Shown here in pieces: positions 27,518 through 35,511 of a stretch of 57,587 nucleotides of DNA. Source of the DNA: Falcatimonas sp. MSJ-15 (GTDB taxonomy: Bacteria > Bacillota > Clostridia > Lachnospirales > Lachnospiraceae); contig NZ_JAHLQC010000022.1 in NCBI RefSeq assembly GCF_018918265.1, positions 1 through 57,587 on the forward strand, written 5' to 3'. The notes beneath the pieces are model-generated. The model ran no database searches and was not told the DNA's origin. It saw only the letters and a program-made list of their open reading frames with translations. The translations under genes and the position numbers were made by a program. Numbering within the stretch: position 1 is the first letter of the stretch; each line of letters opens with the position of its first letter.

Positions 27518-27931
27518 ATGTTTTACGCACATGCATGGAAGGTTAGAAAGATTCAGTTGATTATTGTTAATGTAATCTTTGCAGTATTCGGAGCTTATGT
27601 TGGGATCGCTGATGCAAATATAGCTGAAAGTGTGGTAATCTGGTTATTCGGTTCATGGATGGTAAGTGCTCTTATTGCAGCATTTACAAAGTCTGGTAAC
27701 AAGGTATCAGCATTAGCATATACAGTGGGAGCAGCTGTATTTTCTGGAATGGCATTATCATTATCAGAAGGTGACTCTGTTTTTTGGGCTCTTGCATTTA
27801 CATGGAATGCAATTAAGGCTTCAATTGGAACGATGATTTTAGCTGCAATTCTTGTTTTTGAATTTGTAATTTTTCCTATTACAACAATCTACTATTTTGT
27901 AAAGAGTAGACAAGAACTTGCATTGGCATAA
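27518..27931 (+). CDS. Small integral membrane protein, unknown function
   Basis: A 137-residue protein with four predicted membrane segments (about residues 12-30, 38-57, 63-85 and 97-125). The start at 27518 follows CGGAGG; the open frame reaches back to 27479 without a signal. FYAHAWKVRKIQ at the N-terminus and an Arg-containing end put both tails on the same side. I do not recognise the family. It stands between the helicase and the receiver-like gene. Confidence 0.6.
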   Translation: MFYAHAWKVRKIQLIIVNVIFAVFGAYVGIADANIAESVVIWLFGSWMVSALIAAFTKSGNKVSALAYTVGAAVFSGMALSLSEGDSVFWALAFTWNAIKASIGTMILAAILVFEFVIFPITTIYYFVKSRQELALA

Positions 27932-27942
27932 GAGGTTTTGAG

Positions 27943-28221
27943 ATGAACTTATATTCAGGTATGAAAATAAAAATATGGGTTGATGACATTAGACCAGTGC
28001 CTTCAGGATATGAAGGCACTAAGTCTGTTGAAGAGACAATTAACTTAATAGAAGAAATTGAGGCTGCTGGTGGTGAGATTGAGGTATTGTACGGTGGTGA
28101 TGCGATAAAAATCCTCGATTACTTAGCAGAAAGAGAAATATTCTATCCAATTAGAATCCATACAGCTAATCCTGTTGGACGTGCAAATATGGAAAGAATG
28201 ATTGAACGCTATTGGAACTGA
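27943..28221 (+). CDS. Cyclic-phosphate processing receiver-domain protein
   Basis: A 92-residue protein with IKIWVDDIRPVPSGYEGTKS at its start and IRIHTANPVGRANMERMIE at its end. This VDDxRP...G...HTANPVG pattern is that of the stand-alone receiver-like family predicted to process cyclic phosphates. The ATG at 27943 follows GAGG; an ATG at 27961 would give the more typical short N-terminus. The family is thought to act on RNA or nucleotide 2',3'-cyclic phosphates, a prediction only. It lies 11 bases after the membrane-protein gene. Confidence 0.65.
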   Translation: MNLYSGMKIKIWVDDIRPVPSGYEGTKSVEETINLIEEIEAAGGEIEVLYGGDAIKILDYLAEREIFYPIRIHTANPVGRANMERMIERYWN

Positions 28222-28384
28222 AAATATTATCGGGGGGCTTTGCTGGGCAAAGGATAAAACGTTTATCTATAATTGCAAGAATTTTGCTGAGAAGAAGTAT
28301 ACAACATTGTGGATACAGGGTAATCATGAAAACTATGATATGATTGAACAGTTATATCAGAGCATTACAATTAGCTGTCAATAG
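28202..28384 (+). pseudogene. Fragment of a calcineurin-type metallophosphoesterase
   Basis: Overlapping the end of the previous gene is a frame with LCWAKDKTFIYNC and TLWIQGNHENYDMIEQL. GNHEN is the metal-binding GNHE box of calcineurin-like phosphoesterases. The N-terminal DxH and the C-terminal His motifs are missing, so only about 50 residues survive. It indicates a deletion between the receiver gene and the toxin-antitoxin pair. Confidence 0.5.
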
Positions 28385-28425
28385 TAAAAATCAAGATGTT
28401 AATAATGTGTTTTATGAAAAATCAG

Positions 28426-28464
28426 TTGAAAAAATGTCACGAAAATTATATAATAATCGTGACA
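28426..28464 (+). promoter_or_regulatory. Promoter and operator of the AbiE-type pair
   Basis: TTGAAA (28426-28431), a 17-base spacer and TATAAT (28449-28454) form a near-consensus promoter. TGTCACGA (28435-28442) and TCGTGACA (28457-28464) are an exact 8-bp inverted repeat bracketing the -10 box. AbiEi-type antitoxins repress their own operon through inverted repeats, so this is the likely operator. Confidence 0.75.
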
Positions 28465-28483
28465 AAAAAAGGAGCGTGATTTT

Positions 28484-29089
28484 ATGGCAAGTGGCATTTA
28501 TACGGAAGTAAAGAAGAGAATAGAATTAGCTGAACCAGGAACGGTTTTTCTTACATCAGATTTTACGGATATTGCGACAACAACAACTGTAAGAAAATGT
28601 TTGGGAAGACAAGTTGAAGAAAAGAATATACGAAGAATTATAGATGGGGTGTATGAAAAACCAGCATATAGTAAGTTGCTTAAAGAGTATATTCCTGCAA
28701 ATCCCGATGCGATAGCATATGCCATTGCCAGAAGTTTTCGTTGGACCATTGCTCCATGCGGAGATGTCGCATTAAATAAGCTGGGGTTATCCACACAGGT
28801 TCCGGTTGTCTGGTCCTATATCAGTGATGGACCTTATAGAAAATTTTCATGGGATAATATTACACTATCTTTTAAACATCGTGCAAACAGAGAGATATCA
28901 TTTATGTCTGAGACAACTACTTTGGTCGTTGAGGCTTTAAAGACTTTGGGGAAAGAGCGGATTGATGATGGTATTATCGTGAGTTTGAGAAATAGATTGC
29001 CTGAAGAAGAGAAGAAAAAGATGTTAGAGGAAGCAACAGGTGTAAGTGAATGGATATATGCAGTAATCAGAAAGGTGTGTGCTGAATAA
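28484..29089 (+). CDS. AbiEi-like antitoxin / DUF6088 transcriptional regulator
   Basis: A 201-residue protein with an N-terminal winged-helix-like region (FLTSDFTDIATTTTVRKCLG, then IRRIIDGVYEKPAY) and the C-terminal core FRWTIAPCGDVALNKLGLS typical of the AbiEi/DUF6088 antitoxins. Ribosome site GGAG. It is followed with a one-base overlap (TAATG) by the toxin gene. In type IV systems the antitoxin does not bind the toxin and represses the operon; the operator candidate is at 28435-28464. Confidence 0.82.
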   Translation: MASGIYTEVKKRIELAEPGTVFLTSDFTDIATTTTVRKCLGRQVEEKNIRRIIDGVYEKPAYSKLLKEYIPANPDAIAYAIARSFRWTIAPCGDVALNKLGLSTQVPVVWSYISDGPYRKFSWDNITLSFKHRANREISFMSETTTLVVEALKTLGKERIDDGIIVSLRNRLPEEEKKKMLEEATGVSEWIYAVIRKVCAE

Positions 29090-30090
29090 TGAAAGAAGTT
29101 GCTAAGTTACAGATAAAGGATAGAACAGAGTTGTTTCAGGCTACTGCAATTTCGATGGGAATGCAGCCCAATGTAATAGAGAAAGATTTTTGGGTGTGTT
29201 TTATGCTGGATCATCTGTTTCACGAGTGTAAGTATAAAAATGCATTTGTTTTCAAGGGTGGTACAAGTTTATCTAAATCGTACCATGTTATCGAAAGATT
29301 TTCCGAGGATATAGATTTGATTTTGGATTGGAGAAAAATCATTAATGACGAGGTAAATCCTTGGGAAGAAAGGTCAAAAACCAAGCAGGATTTATTTAAC
29401 AAACAAATCAATTCAGAAGCAGCTAAATTTTATAAAGAGGAGTTGATTCCCCAGTTGAATGTAGAAATGAAAGAAAAACTTGGGGATGGAGAATGGATTT
29501 CAGTTGATACAGAAGATGAGATGGTGGTCAATTTTTATTATCCACAAATATTTGAAGCAGAGTATTTGCGTTCCTGCGTAAGATTAGAAATTGGTCCATT
29601 GGCAGAATGGATGCCATCTCATGAGACAATAGTAACTCCATTTGCAGCCGAAAAATATCCGGATATATTTTCGCAAAAAGAGACAACAGTTCTGACTGTT
29701 GATGTTGAGAGGACATTTTGGGAAAAACTTACCATATTACATAAAATTGCAAATTTTCCGGAAAGAAAAACATTACCTGCCAGATATGCAAGGCATTTAT
29801 ATGATGTGTATAATCTTGGTAATTCATGGGTAAAAGAAAGTGCATTTAGAAGAAAAGAATTGCTGGAAAAAGATGTTGCTTTTAAGCAAAAGTTTTATTA
29901 TGCAAAGGGCGCTCATTATGAAACGGCAACCTTGAGTAGTATTGAACTTCTGCCAAGGAAAACGGTACTTAATGCTTTGCAGGAGGACTATCAGGCAATG
30001 AAGAATATGATATATGGAAATATACCAGAATTTGAAGAGATTCTTATGTTTCTTGAAAAGTTACAGGAAGAGATTCATGAGTTGGTATAA
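29089..30090 (+). CDS. AbiEii/AbiGii-family nucleotidyltransferase toxin
   Basis: A 333-residue protein with VFKGGTSLSKSYHVI (about residue 56) and FSEDIDLILDW (about 73), the GGTSL and DxD motifs of the minimal nucleotidyltransferase fold of AbiEii/MenA-type toxins, and the conserved EKLTILHK segment around residue 210. Such toxins modify tRNA or other targets with nucleotides and give abortive-infection phage defence. It overlaps the antitoxin stop. All the key residues look intact, so the pair is probably functional. Confidence 0.88.
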   Translation: MKEVAKLQIKDRTELFQATAISMGMQPNVIEKDFWVCFMLDHLFHECKYKNAFVFKGGTSLSKSYHVIERFSEDIDLILDWRKIINDEVNPWEERSKTKQDLFNKQINSEAAKFYKEELIPQLNVEMKEKLGDGEWISVDTEDEMVVNFYYPQIFEAEYLRSCVRLEIGPLAEWMPSHETIVTPFAAEKYPDIFSQKETTVLTVDVERTFWEKLTILHKIANFPERKTLPARYARHLYDVYNLGNSWVKESAFRRKELLEKDVAFKQKFYYAKGAHYETATLSSIELLPRKTVLNALQEDYQAMKNMIYGNIPEFEEILMFLEKLQEEIHELV

Positions 30091-30137
30091 TTAGACATTT
30101 TGGAGAATGCGATACTACGGGAGGTGAAAACGGAAGA

Positions 30138-30374
30138 ATGATGGCATTAATTAATTATTACTTTTTAAATGAGAGTAAAGAAAAAATGATGATTGCATTA
30201 TTCGAGGTTTTTAAAACATATCGAAAAAGAGGGCTTGGTAAAAAAATAATTGCTTATTTCTTGAAAGACTATTGTGGAGAAGTGCATTTGGAACCATCGG
30301 GAGAAGAAAGTGAATTCTTTTGGAAACAGTGTGGATTTGAAAGTGGATGTTACTTAGACAGGAGAGTCAAATGA
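30138..30374 (+). CDS. Short GNAT-like acetyltransferase, probably truncated
   Basis: A 78-residue ORF with ALFEVFKTYRKRGLGKKII, a clear acetyl-CoA loop, and ESEFFWKQCGFESG, a motif-B end. The first beta strands of a GNAT are missing, so it is either a minimal or an N-terminally truncated domain. Ribosome site GGGAGG is 12-20 bases upstream. The stop overlaps the ATG of the next frame, suggesting coupling. Confidence 0.5.
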   Translation: MMALINYYFLNESKEKMMIALFEVFKTYRKRGLGKKIIAYFLKDYCGEVHLEPSGEESEFFWKQCGFESGCYLDRRVK

Positions 30375-30925
30375 AGATTCTTGATTTAGATATGGACTAT
30401 TTTATGGAGAATATAGCTACGGGAATTGCTGAAAGTAGAGAAGAACGTTTGGCAGAGGATGAGTATGGAGATTGTGTTTGGAGTGAGTATAGAATAAGAA
30501 AATTTCTTGAAGATAATCTCGGGCTTTCGAATGAGAAAAAAATTAAGGGACGAATTGTAACTGGACATAACGAAGCACTATTCTTTTGGCAAATCAAGGT
30601 GTATGCGAGGGGATGGCTTAACTACTACGAAATTGCAAGTATGAAGAACAACATAGATGACATCTGCAACATCAACGGATGGCTCTATCACAGAATACGT
30701 ATGAGTATATGGAAACAGTGGAAGAAACCAAGGACGAAGGTACGTAACCTTATCAAGATGGGAGTACCCGAAGACTTGGCAATGCAAGCGGGTAATACCC
30801 GACGTGGATATTGGTTCGCAACACATACAATTGCAGTAAACATGGCAATGACAAAAGAAAGACTGATAAATAGTGGCTTTTATGATTTAGCCACTATTTA
30901 TCAGTCTGTGCACGTCAACTATTGA
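30371..30925 (+). pseudogene. UPF0489 gene truncated and fused to a group II intron maturase tail
   Basis: The first about 75 residues, MKILDLDMDYFMENIATGIA to HNEALFFW, are the start of a UPF0489-family protein. From about residue 77 the frame becomes ARGWLNYYEIASMKNNID, DICNINGWLYHRIRM and INSGFYDLATIYQSVHVNY, which is the C-terminal maturase region of a group II intron reverse transcriptase. The chimera is in frame by chance. The reverse transcriptase domains and the rest of UPF0489 are gone. Start at 30371 behind GGAGAG, overlapping the previous stop. The product is unlikely to work in either role. Confidence 0.75.
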
Positions 30926-30996
30926 AAGCGCCGTATACCGAACGGTACGTACGGTGCTGTGAGAGGACGGCGGTTAGTCACCGCCTCCTACTCGAT
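30590..30996 (+). mobile_element. 3' remnant of a group II intron
   Basis: Holds the maturase tail of the intron protein and, directly after its stop, RNA domains V and VI. The intron 3' end fits ...CTCGAT at 30996. The 5' end, domains I-IV and most of the reverse transcriptase are deleted; the left breakpoint lies near 30590-30600 inside the UPF0489 frame. Confidence 0.8.
30927..30996 (+). ncRNA. Group II intron domains V and VI
   Basis: Domain V (30927-30958) begins with the catalytic AGC, has a 9-bp lower stem AGCGCCGTA/TACGGTGCT, a two-base CG bulge, an upper stem TACC/GGTA and a GAAC tetraloop. Domain VI (about 30961-30993) pairs GGCGGT with ACCGCC and AGGA with TCCT and leaves an unpaired A at 30990, the expected branch point, six bases from the 3' end. 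Confidence 0.85.
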
Positions 30997-31049
30997 TTAG
31001 TTTATGTTTAATTTTATATTTTAGTTTGTGGTTTTAAATTTGTGTTTGA

Positions 31050-32102
31050 TTAATAGGTTACTTTACGGTTTATTTTTCTACAGATAGCCCACATAATGTA
31101 ACAGAATATCATTATAAGTCCGCAACATATTGTAAGGAATATAAATGGCCCGGCGAAAAGATTATATATGGCATTTAAAAAATCATAGATATAATCAGCT
31201 TCGTTATTTTGAGAAGAATTGACAACTATCTTAGAAGCATATAAAAACAGACTATAGAATGATATATTTAATAGTAATGCAATTCCAATCTTGGAAAAAA
31301 GTTTGTATTTTTCGCCCTGAGAATACATAAGATACATAATCAGGATACAAAATACCATGCTGATTGTGGCTGATATACGCAAAAATAGCATATTGTGTTT
31401 TAACCATTTAAAAGCAGTAGATATGCCTACTAATTCATCTGATTGATTAAGATTATTAAGTGAACTGTCTGATAATTGTTCGTTGAGTTCAATTTTTGCT
31501 TTATTCACTTCAGAATCAATGCTAGACTTAGCTGTATCTAGAAGCTGCTTCTTAGTATCATCAGCAATAGATGCAAATATCTTAGAATCGTTGCCACATG
31601 CCGAATAGATATTGCTTATGTATTCGTTAAGATTAAGACCAAGTGTATTTATACAAAAGTCTTCCTCGCTGGTATTGAGTACAATATCAGAATTAAAATT
31701 ATAATTCTTCTTTTTTAATGCATCAAAATAGTCATTAAGATAAGTTGAAAAAGAGTCAGATACAGTCTGCGAATATGCATCAACGAATACGTTAATACTG
31801 TCAGAAAGATCCGTTTCATTTAATTCTGATGTATAGATATAATGAACAACATTGTTTAAAATGTTTTTTACGGTATCTTTATCAACAACATCTTTGAGAT
31901 TTGGTCCATTACTATCAGTATTGGTATTTTCAAAAAAATCATCATATACAATATCATAGATATGACATGCGTCCATGGCTTTATAGATTTTTTTCTCGTT
32001 AAGTATTCCTATAGAAAGACCAAGAAAGAGTATGTCAGTACATAGGGCAAATGCAACAATGAGTGTAAGTATACAGTTAAAAAAACTGCGTAAAGTCTTC
32101 AT
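31050..32102 (-). CDS. Membrane protein with large external domain, unknown function
   Basis: A 350-residue protein. One membrane segment lies at about 10-32, followed by a 200-residue polar region rich in Asp, Asn and Ser with long predicted helices (for example IDSEVNKAKIELNEQLSD), then three membrane segments at about 240-260, 270-292 and 315-340 and a basic tail. The layout (one TM, external domain, three TM) is seen in uncharacterised Lachnospiraceae membrane proteins. Ribosome site AAAGGAG. No family recognised; stands alone. Confidence 0.6.
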   Translation of the reverse strand: MKTLRSFFNCILTLIVAFALCTDILFLGLSIGILNEKKIYKAMDACHIYDIVYDDFFENTNTDSNGPNLKDVVDKDTVKNILNNVVHYIYTSELNETDLSDSINVFVDAYSQTVSDSFSTYLNDYFDALKKKNYNFNSDIVLNTSEEDFCINTLGLNLNEYISNIYSACGNDSKIFASIADDTKKQLLDTAKSSIDSEVNKAKIELNEQLSDSSLNNLNQSDELVGISTAFKWLKHNMLFLRISATISMVFCILIMYLMYSQGEKYKLFSKIGIALLLNISFYSLFLYASKIVVNSSQNNEADYIYDFLNAIYNLFAGPFIFLTICCGLIMIFCYIMWAICRKINRKVTY

Positions 32103-32360
32103 AATAATCTCCTTTATTCTTATAATGGTTATTGTAGTAGTGATAAAATAGTGACTAACAAATGTGTTTATCCTATTTTTGTTAATAGAGTTTCTTTAAT
32201 AATAATATATATGCCAGAAAATGTAAATATTAGATAGATGAAATAAAGGATGCAAAAGGACATAATGGGATATTAAAGTGAATAAATGAAAAAGAAGGCG
32301 TGAAAGAGAAGAAATGAAAAAGATAGCATAAACTGTAACAGTTGAAAGAAAAATAAAAAA

Positions 32361-32405
32361 TTGTAAAAAAGCTAAAAGTATACTATACTCTTAACTAAAC
32401 AGTTA
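32361..32405 (+). promoter_or_regulatory. Promoter of the dihydrofolate reductase gene with a small dyad
   Basis: In the 347-base gap 32103-32449, TTGTAA (32361-32366), a 17-base spacer and TATACT (32384-32389) form a promoter. TAACT (32392-32396) and AGTTA (32401-32405) are an inverted repeat near the expected transcription start and may be an operator or the foot of a short leader hairpin. The rest of the gap is AT-rich with nothing else visible. Confidence 0.55.
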
Positions 32406-32449
32406 GAAAGCATGAATATAGTAAAGTATAATGTGGAGGAAGTTTAAAA

Positions 32450-32947
32450 ATGAATATAATAGCAGCAGTTGATAATAATTGGGCAATTGGGAGGGATGGA
32501 CATCTTCTTGTAAGTATTCCTAATGATATGAAGCTTTTTAGACAAGAGACAGAAGGAAAAGTAATTATACTTGGAAGAAAGACATTAGCAACATTTCCAG
32601 GAAAACGCCCACTAGAGAACAGGAAGAATATAATATTGTCAGAAGATAGAGAATTGCAAGTAAAAGATGCTTTGGTTCTTAATAGTGTTGAAGAAGTGCT
32701 TAACGAAGTTAAAAAGTATAGAAGCGAAGATGTGTATGTGGTTGGTGGTGCAAGTATATATGAGCAGTTTTTGCCATATTGTGATGTAGCACACATTACA
32801 AAGATAGATTTTGAGTATTTTGCAGACAGACATATGCCTAATCTTGATAGAGATAGTGAATGGAAGATAACTGAAGAAAGTGATGAGCAGACATATTTTG
32901 ATCTATGTTATACTTTTACAAAGTATGAGAGAATTACAGAAAAATAA
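32450..32947 (+). CDS. folA: Dihydrofolate reductase
   Basis: A 165-residue enzyme with the full DHFR pattern: MNIIAAVDNNWAIGRDGHLL, PNDMKLFRQET (the catalytic acidic residue in this helix), VIILGRKTLATFPGKRPL and DVYVVGGASIYEQFL, the NADPH-binding GG. It reduces dihydrofolate to tetrahydrofolate. The start follows GGAGG. Length is normal for chromosomal enzymes. Not linked to thyA here. Confidence 0.93.
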   Translation: MNIIAAVDNNWAIGRDGHLLVSIPNDMKLFRQETEGKVIILGRKTLATFPGKRPLENRKNIILSEDRELQVKDALVLNSVEEVLNEVKKYRSEDVYVVGGASIYEQFLPYCDVAHITKIDFEYFADRHMPNLDRDSEWKITEESDEQTYFDLCYTFTKYERITEK

Positions 32948-33015
32948 AAGAGTGCATAGATAAAAGTGTCAAAGCAAAATAGAAGATAGAATAAATCAGG
33001 AGAGTGTAGATAAAC

Positions 33016-34002
33016 ATGTCGAAGCAAAACAAAATGCAAAAAAAGATAGGAAAAGTTAGATTAGGAAAGAAAGTAGCGATAGTAATAGCAAGTATAGTGT
33101 TGCTTGTTGCGATTTTGTATCTTAACAGAGCTTTAATATTAAGAACAGTATCGCCAAAGTACTATGTGGAACTATCTGTGATAAAATCATTTAAGAACAT
33201 ATCAAAAGTATATGAAACAGATACAGACAAGATTTTTGATAAAAAGTTTTATTTTGAGATGAAAGATACAGATAATCCGGCAATAAGTAAGATTTCGACA
33301 CGATTTACAGGTTCTATTGATTCTATAATAGATTATAGCAAAAAGGAAGCATCGATTGATATACATGGTGGAATCATGGGCGTTAATTTTATTAACATTG
33401 AGACATACATAGATGGAGAAAATCTGATTGCAGATACAGGTAAGAGACTTGGTGGATTGTATGCTATTGACGATAGTACGTTAAAAAGTATTCTTGCAAA
33501 TTATAATGTTGGTATATCTAATGATAATGATAGTCTGTTAGACATGATATTTAATCGGAGTGAGTATTATAAGCAGTACTATGAACAATTTATAGACAGT
33601 ATAAAGACATTAGAAGTGTCATGTGGCGATAGCAGACAGATAGAGATTAACAATAAGAAGGTGACAGTTGATATCTACACTCTGAAAAATGAACAGTATG
33701 ATATAGAATTGTATATTGACAGAGAATTAGGATTGGTTGGAATGTCTGTGCCATATACAATATTTGATAAAGAATGTAGATTAGATATAATCGACACTTC
33801 ATCAGACAGATCATTTTCAGAGTGTGATATTACTGTATATGTTGACAAGTATAGTTATGAGCTTGAATATACTTATACAAAAAAAGAGGGACAGGTTAAT
33901 AAGCTTTCTATGGAAGGCGCAATGTCAATAAGCGCTGATATGATTAATGGAGTATCATGGCATGATATCTTTAGTAAGCTATCTAACTTGTTAAATGAGT
34001 AA
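33016..34002 (+). CDS. Membrane-anchored extracellular protein, unknown function
   Basis: A 328-residue protein with a basic N-terminus, one membrane segment at about 18-37 and a long outside domain. The latter is beta-rich with short repeated phrases (FYFEMKDTDNPAISKIS, IDIHGGIMGVNFINIETYIDG, VDIYTLKNEQYDIELYIDRELG), reminiscent of lipoprotein-like proteins that carry a LolA/outer-face beta sheet, but I do not recognise the family. Ribosome site CAGGAG. The 5' end is partially duplicated upstream (32950-32980). It runs convergently into the interrupted gene half at 34005. Confidence 0.6.
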   Translation: MSKQNKMQKKIGKVRLGKKVAIVIASIVLLVAILYLNRALILRTVSPKYYVELSVIKSFKNISKVYETDTDKIFDKKFYFEMKDTDNPAISKISTRFTGSIDSIIDYSKKEASIDIHGGIMGVNFINIETYIDGENLIADTGKRLGGLYAIDDSTLKSILANYNVGISNDNDSLLDMIFNRSEYYKQYYEQFIDSIKTLEVSCGDSRQIEINNKKVTVDIYTLKNEQYDIELYIDRELGLVGMSVPYTIFDKECRLDIIDTSSDRSFSECDITVYVDKYSYELEYTYTKKEGQVNKLSMEGAMSISADMINGVSWHDIFSKLSNLLNE

Positions 34003-34004
34003 AA

Positions 34005-34409
34005 TCAGACAAGTTCAGCAATTTGAGTAACACCAACATAGATTTGAGATATTTTATACCATGTGCTGTAATCAGTGACTCCTGTCTGAGGAAGATTAAA
34101 TATTCTTTGAAAAGTCATAACAGCATCAGCAGTATTTTCACCATATATTCCATCAACATCGACAGTTGGAATGGCAGGATAGTTATGACTTATAGCATTA
34201 AGCTCCTCTTGAAGAAAAGCAACCTTGCTTCCTGAAGAACCAATATCAAGTTCATAACCAGGCCATGAAGCAGGAATTCCAGAGATCTCATCTGCACTAT
34301 TTATATATACAGAGTCGCCGTAGTAATAGCGAAGAATCTCAATAGCACTATAACCTTTATCAGCAAGAGATTTTGAGCCCCATTGGGTCAACCGAATATG
34401 CCAAGACAT
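34005..34409 (-). pseudogene. C-terminal half of an interrupted SpoIID/peptidoglycan-binding protein gene
   Basis: 134 residues. From residue 9 on (QWGSKSLADKGYSAIEILRY) it continues the sequence that stops at 48960: the end of a SpoIID-type domain, then a peptidoglycan-binding domain with GSKVAFLQEELNAISHN, VDGIYGENTADAVMTFQ and GVTDYSTWYKISQIY. The first eight residues come from the inserted element's end, which happens to provide an ATG but no ribosome site. Joined to the N-terminal half at the CA core (34389-34390), it completes an in-frame protein of 414 residues. On its own it is unlikely to be translated. Confidence 0.85.
34378..34404. other. Left junction attachment site of the 14.6-kb insert
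   Basis: Contains GGTCAACC (34386-34393) with central CA at 34389-34390 and the element arm AATATGCCA (34395-34403). The left side, CCCCATTGG, belongs to the interrupted gene. Its element arm is the reverse complement of the arm at the other junction. Confidence 0.75.
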
Positions 34410-34556
34410 TGTAATAGTTAACTATTAAGATTTGTACGATTTGACACAGTGATTTTATAAGCTAGATATACTAAAAATATCCTAATGGATCATAATTACA
34501 AGCTGGACTTGGCGATAAGCTTCCACAGATTGATTGTGAGAGTAGTAAAAAGATAA

Positions 34557-35372
34557 TCAAGAAGTAGAAAACCAAGGGTTTACTTTTGTGAATAGTTCTA
34601 ATGTAATTATAGGAGATATCTCATCTGATTTACGAATAATAATTTCATCTCCACAATTCCATGTAAGGTATCCACAATATATAGGATTCTTTAGAATATA
34701 AGATATGCTTTTTCGTGTAAAGAGATTGCCTTTGCGAGTTTTTATGTTGCTTTGATATAAAAAGTCACCTATATCACGATAAGTCATTTGTGAACTTCTC
34801 ATATCAAATATCATTCTGATGACATTAGCTTCAGCTTCATTAATTACAGGTGGCCTTCCTGATTGGATTATATTATATCCATAAGGTGGTCGGGTTTGAA
34901 AACCACCCCGATATGCTTTTTCAGTCATCCCTTTTTTTACTTCTTCGCCAAGATTAACAGAATAATATTCAGCCATTGCTTCAAGAAAAGCTTCAAGTAT
35001 AATTGAAAATTTATCATTTTCCACAGGTTCAGTTACAGAGATTACCCGTATATCACATTCACGTTTAAGGAGAGATTTGTATACAATACTATCTTCTCTC
35101 GAACGACTGAAACGATCGAATTTGTGAACGAGAATAACACTGAATGGAGAAGGTTTACAGCGTGCACATTTTATCATAGCTTGAAAAGCAGGCCTTTTTT
35201 CAGCATTTCTGCCACTTACACCTTCATCAGAGAAAATATAACAGGGTGCAATATTTATGTTATGTGATTTAGCATACATAAATATTGCACGTTTTTGTGC
35301 AGATGGTGAATATTCAGCCTGTTCATCAGTTGATACACGAATATAACATGCACCATTTATAATTGGATTCAT
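34557..35372 (-). CDS. Serine recombinase (resolvase plus recombinase domains, short form)
   Basis: A 271-residue protein. Residues 1-150 form the catalytic resolvase domain: CYIRVSTDEQAEYSPSAQK with the nucleophilic Ser in RVST, then LVHKFDRFSRSREDS and FSIILEAFLEAMAEYYS. Residues 155-255 match the Recombinase domain (GGFQTRPPYGY, VIRMIFDMRSSQMTYRDIG, SISYILKNPIYCGYL). It stops right after this, lacking the zinc-ribbon/coiled-coil tail of large serine integrases such as SpoIVCA. Start at 35372 behind GAGG, next to a 15-bp hairpin. It lies 167 bp from the left attachment core, where an integrase gene is expected. It may be truncated or a natural short form. Confidence 0.88.
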   Translation of the reverse strand: MNPIINGACYIRVSTDEQAEYSPSAQKRAIFMYAKSHNINIAPCYIFSDEGVSGRNAEKRPAFQAMIKCARCKPSPFSVILVHKFDRFSRSREDSIVYKSLLKRECDIRVISVTEPVENDKFSIILEAFLEAMAEYYSVNLGEEVKKGMTEKAYRGGFQTRPPYGYNIIQSGRPPVINEAEANVIRMIFDMRSSQMTYRDIGDFLYQSNIKTRKGNLFTRKSISYILKNPIYCGYLTWNCGDEIIIRKSDEISPIITLELFTKVNPWFSTS

Positions 35373-35373
35373 A

Positions 35374-35417
35374 AAAATGACCTCATATACTTTTTTAATA
35401 AGATATGAGGTCATTTT
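35374..35417. promoter_or_regulatory. 15-bp perfect inverted repeat covering the recombinase ribosome site
   Basis: AAAATGACCTCATAT (35374-35388) and ATATGAGGTCATTTT (35403-35417) pair fully around a 14-base loop. On the minus strand the proximal arm contains the GAGG ribosome site and nearly touches the start codon. In RNA this would hide the site; in DNA it could be an operator. Confidence 0.65.
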
Positions 35418-35511
35418 ATTTGTATGACTGTTTTGAACCGGCTATAGTGAATATACTTTAATCTAGTTATTCTTACTTATATAATAGTCTATACAAAATA
35501 TTTGATTGTCA

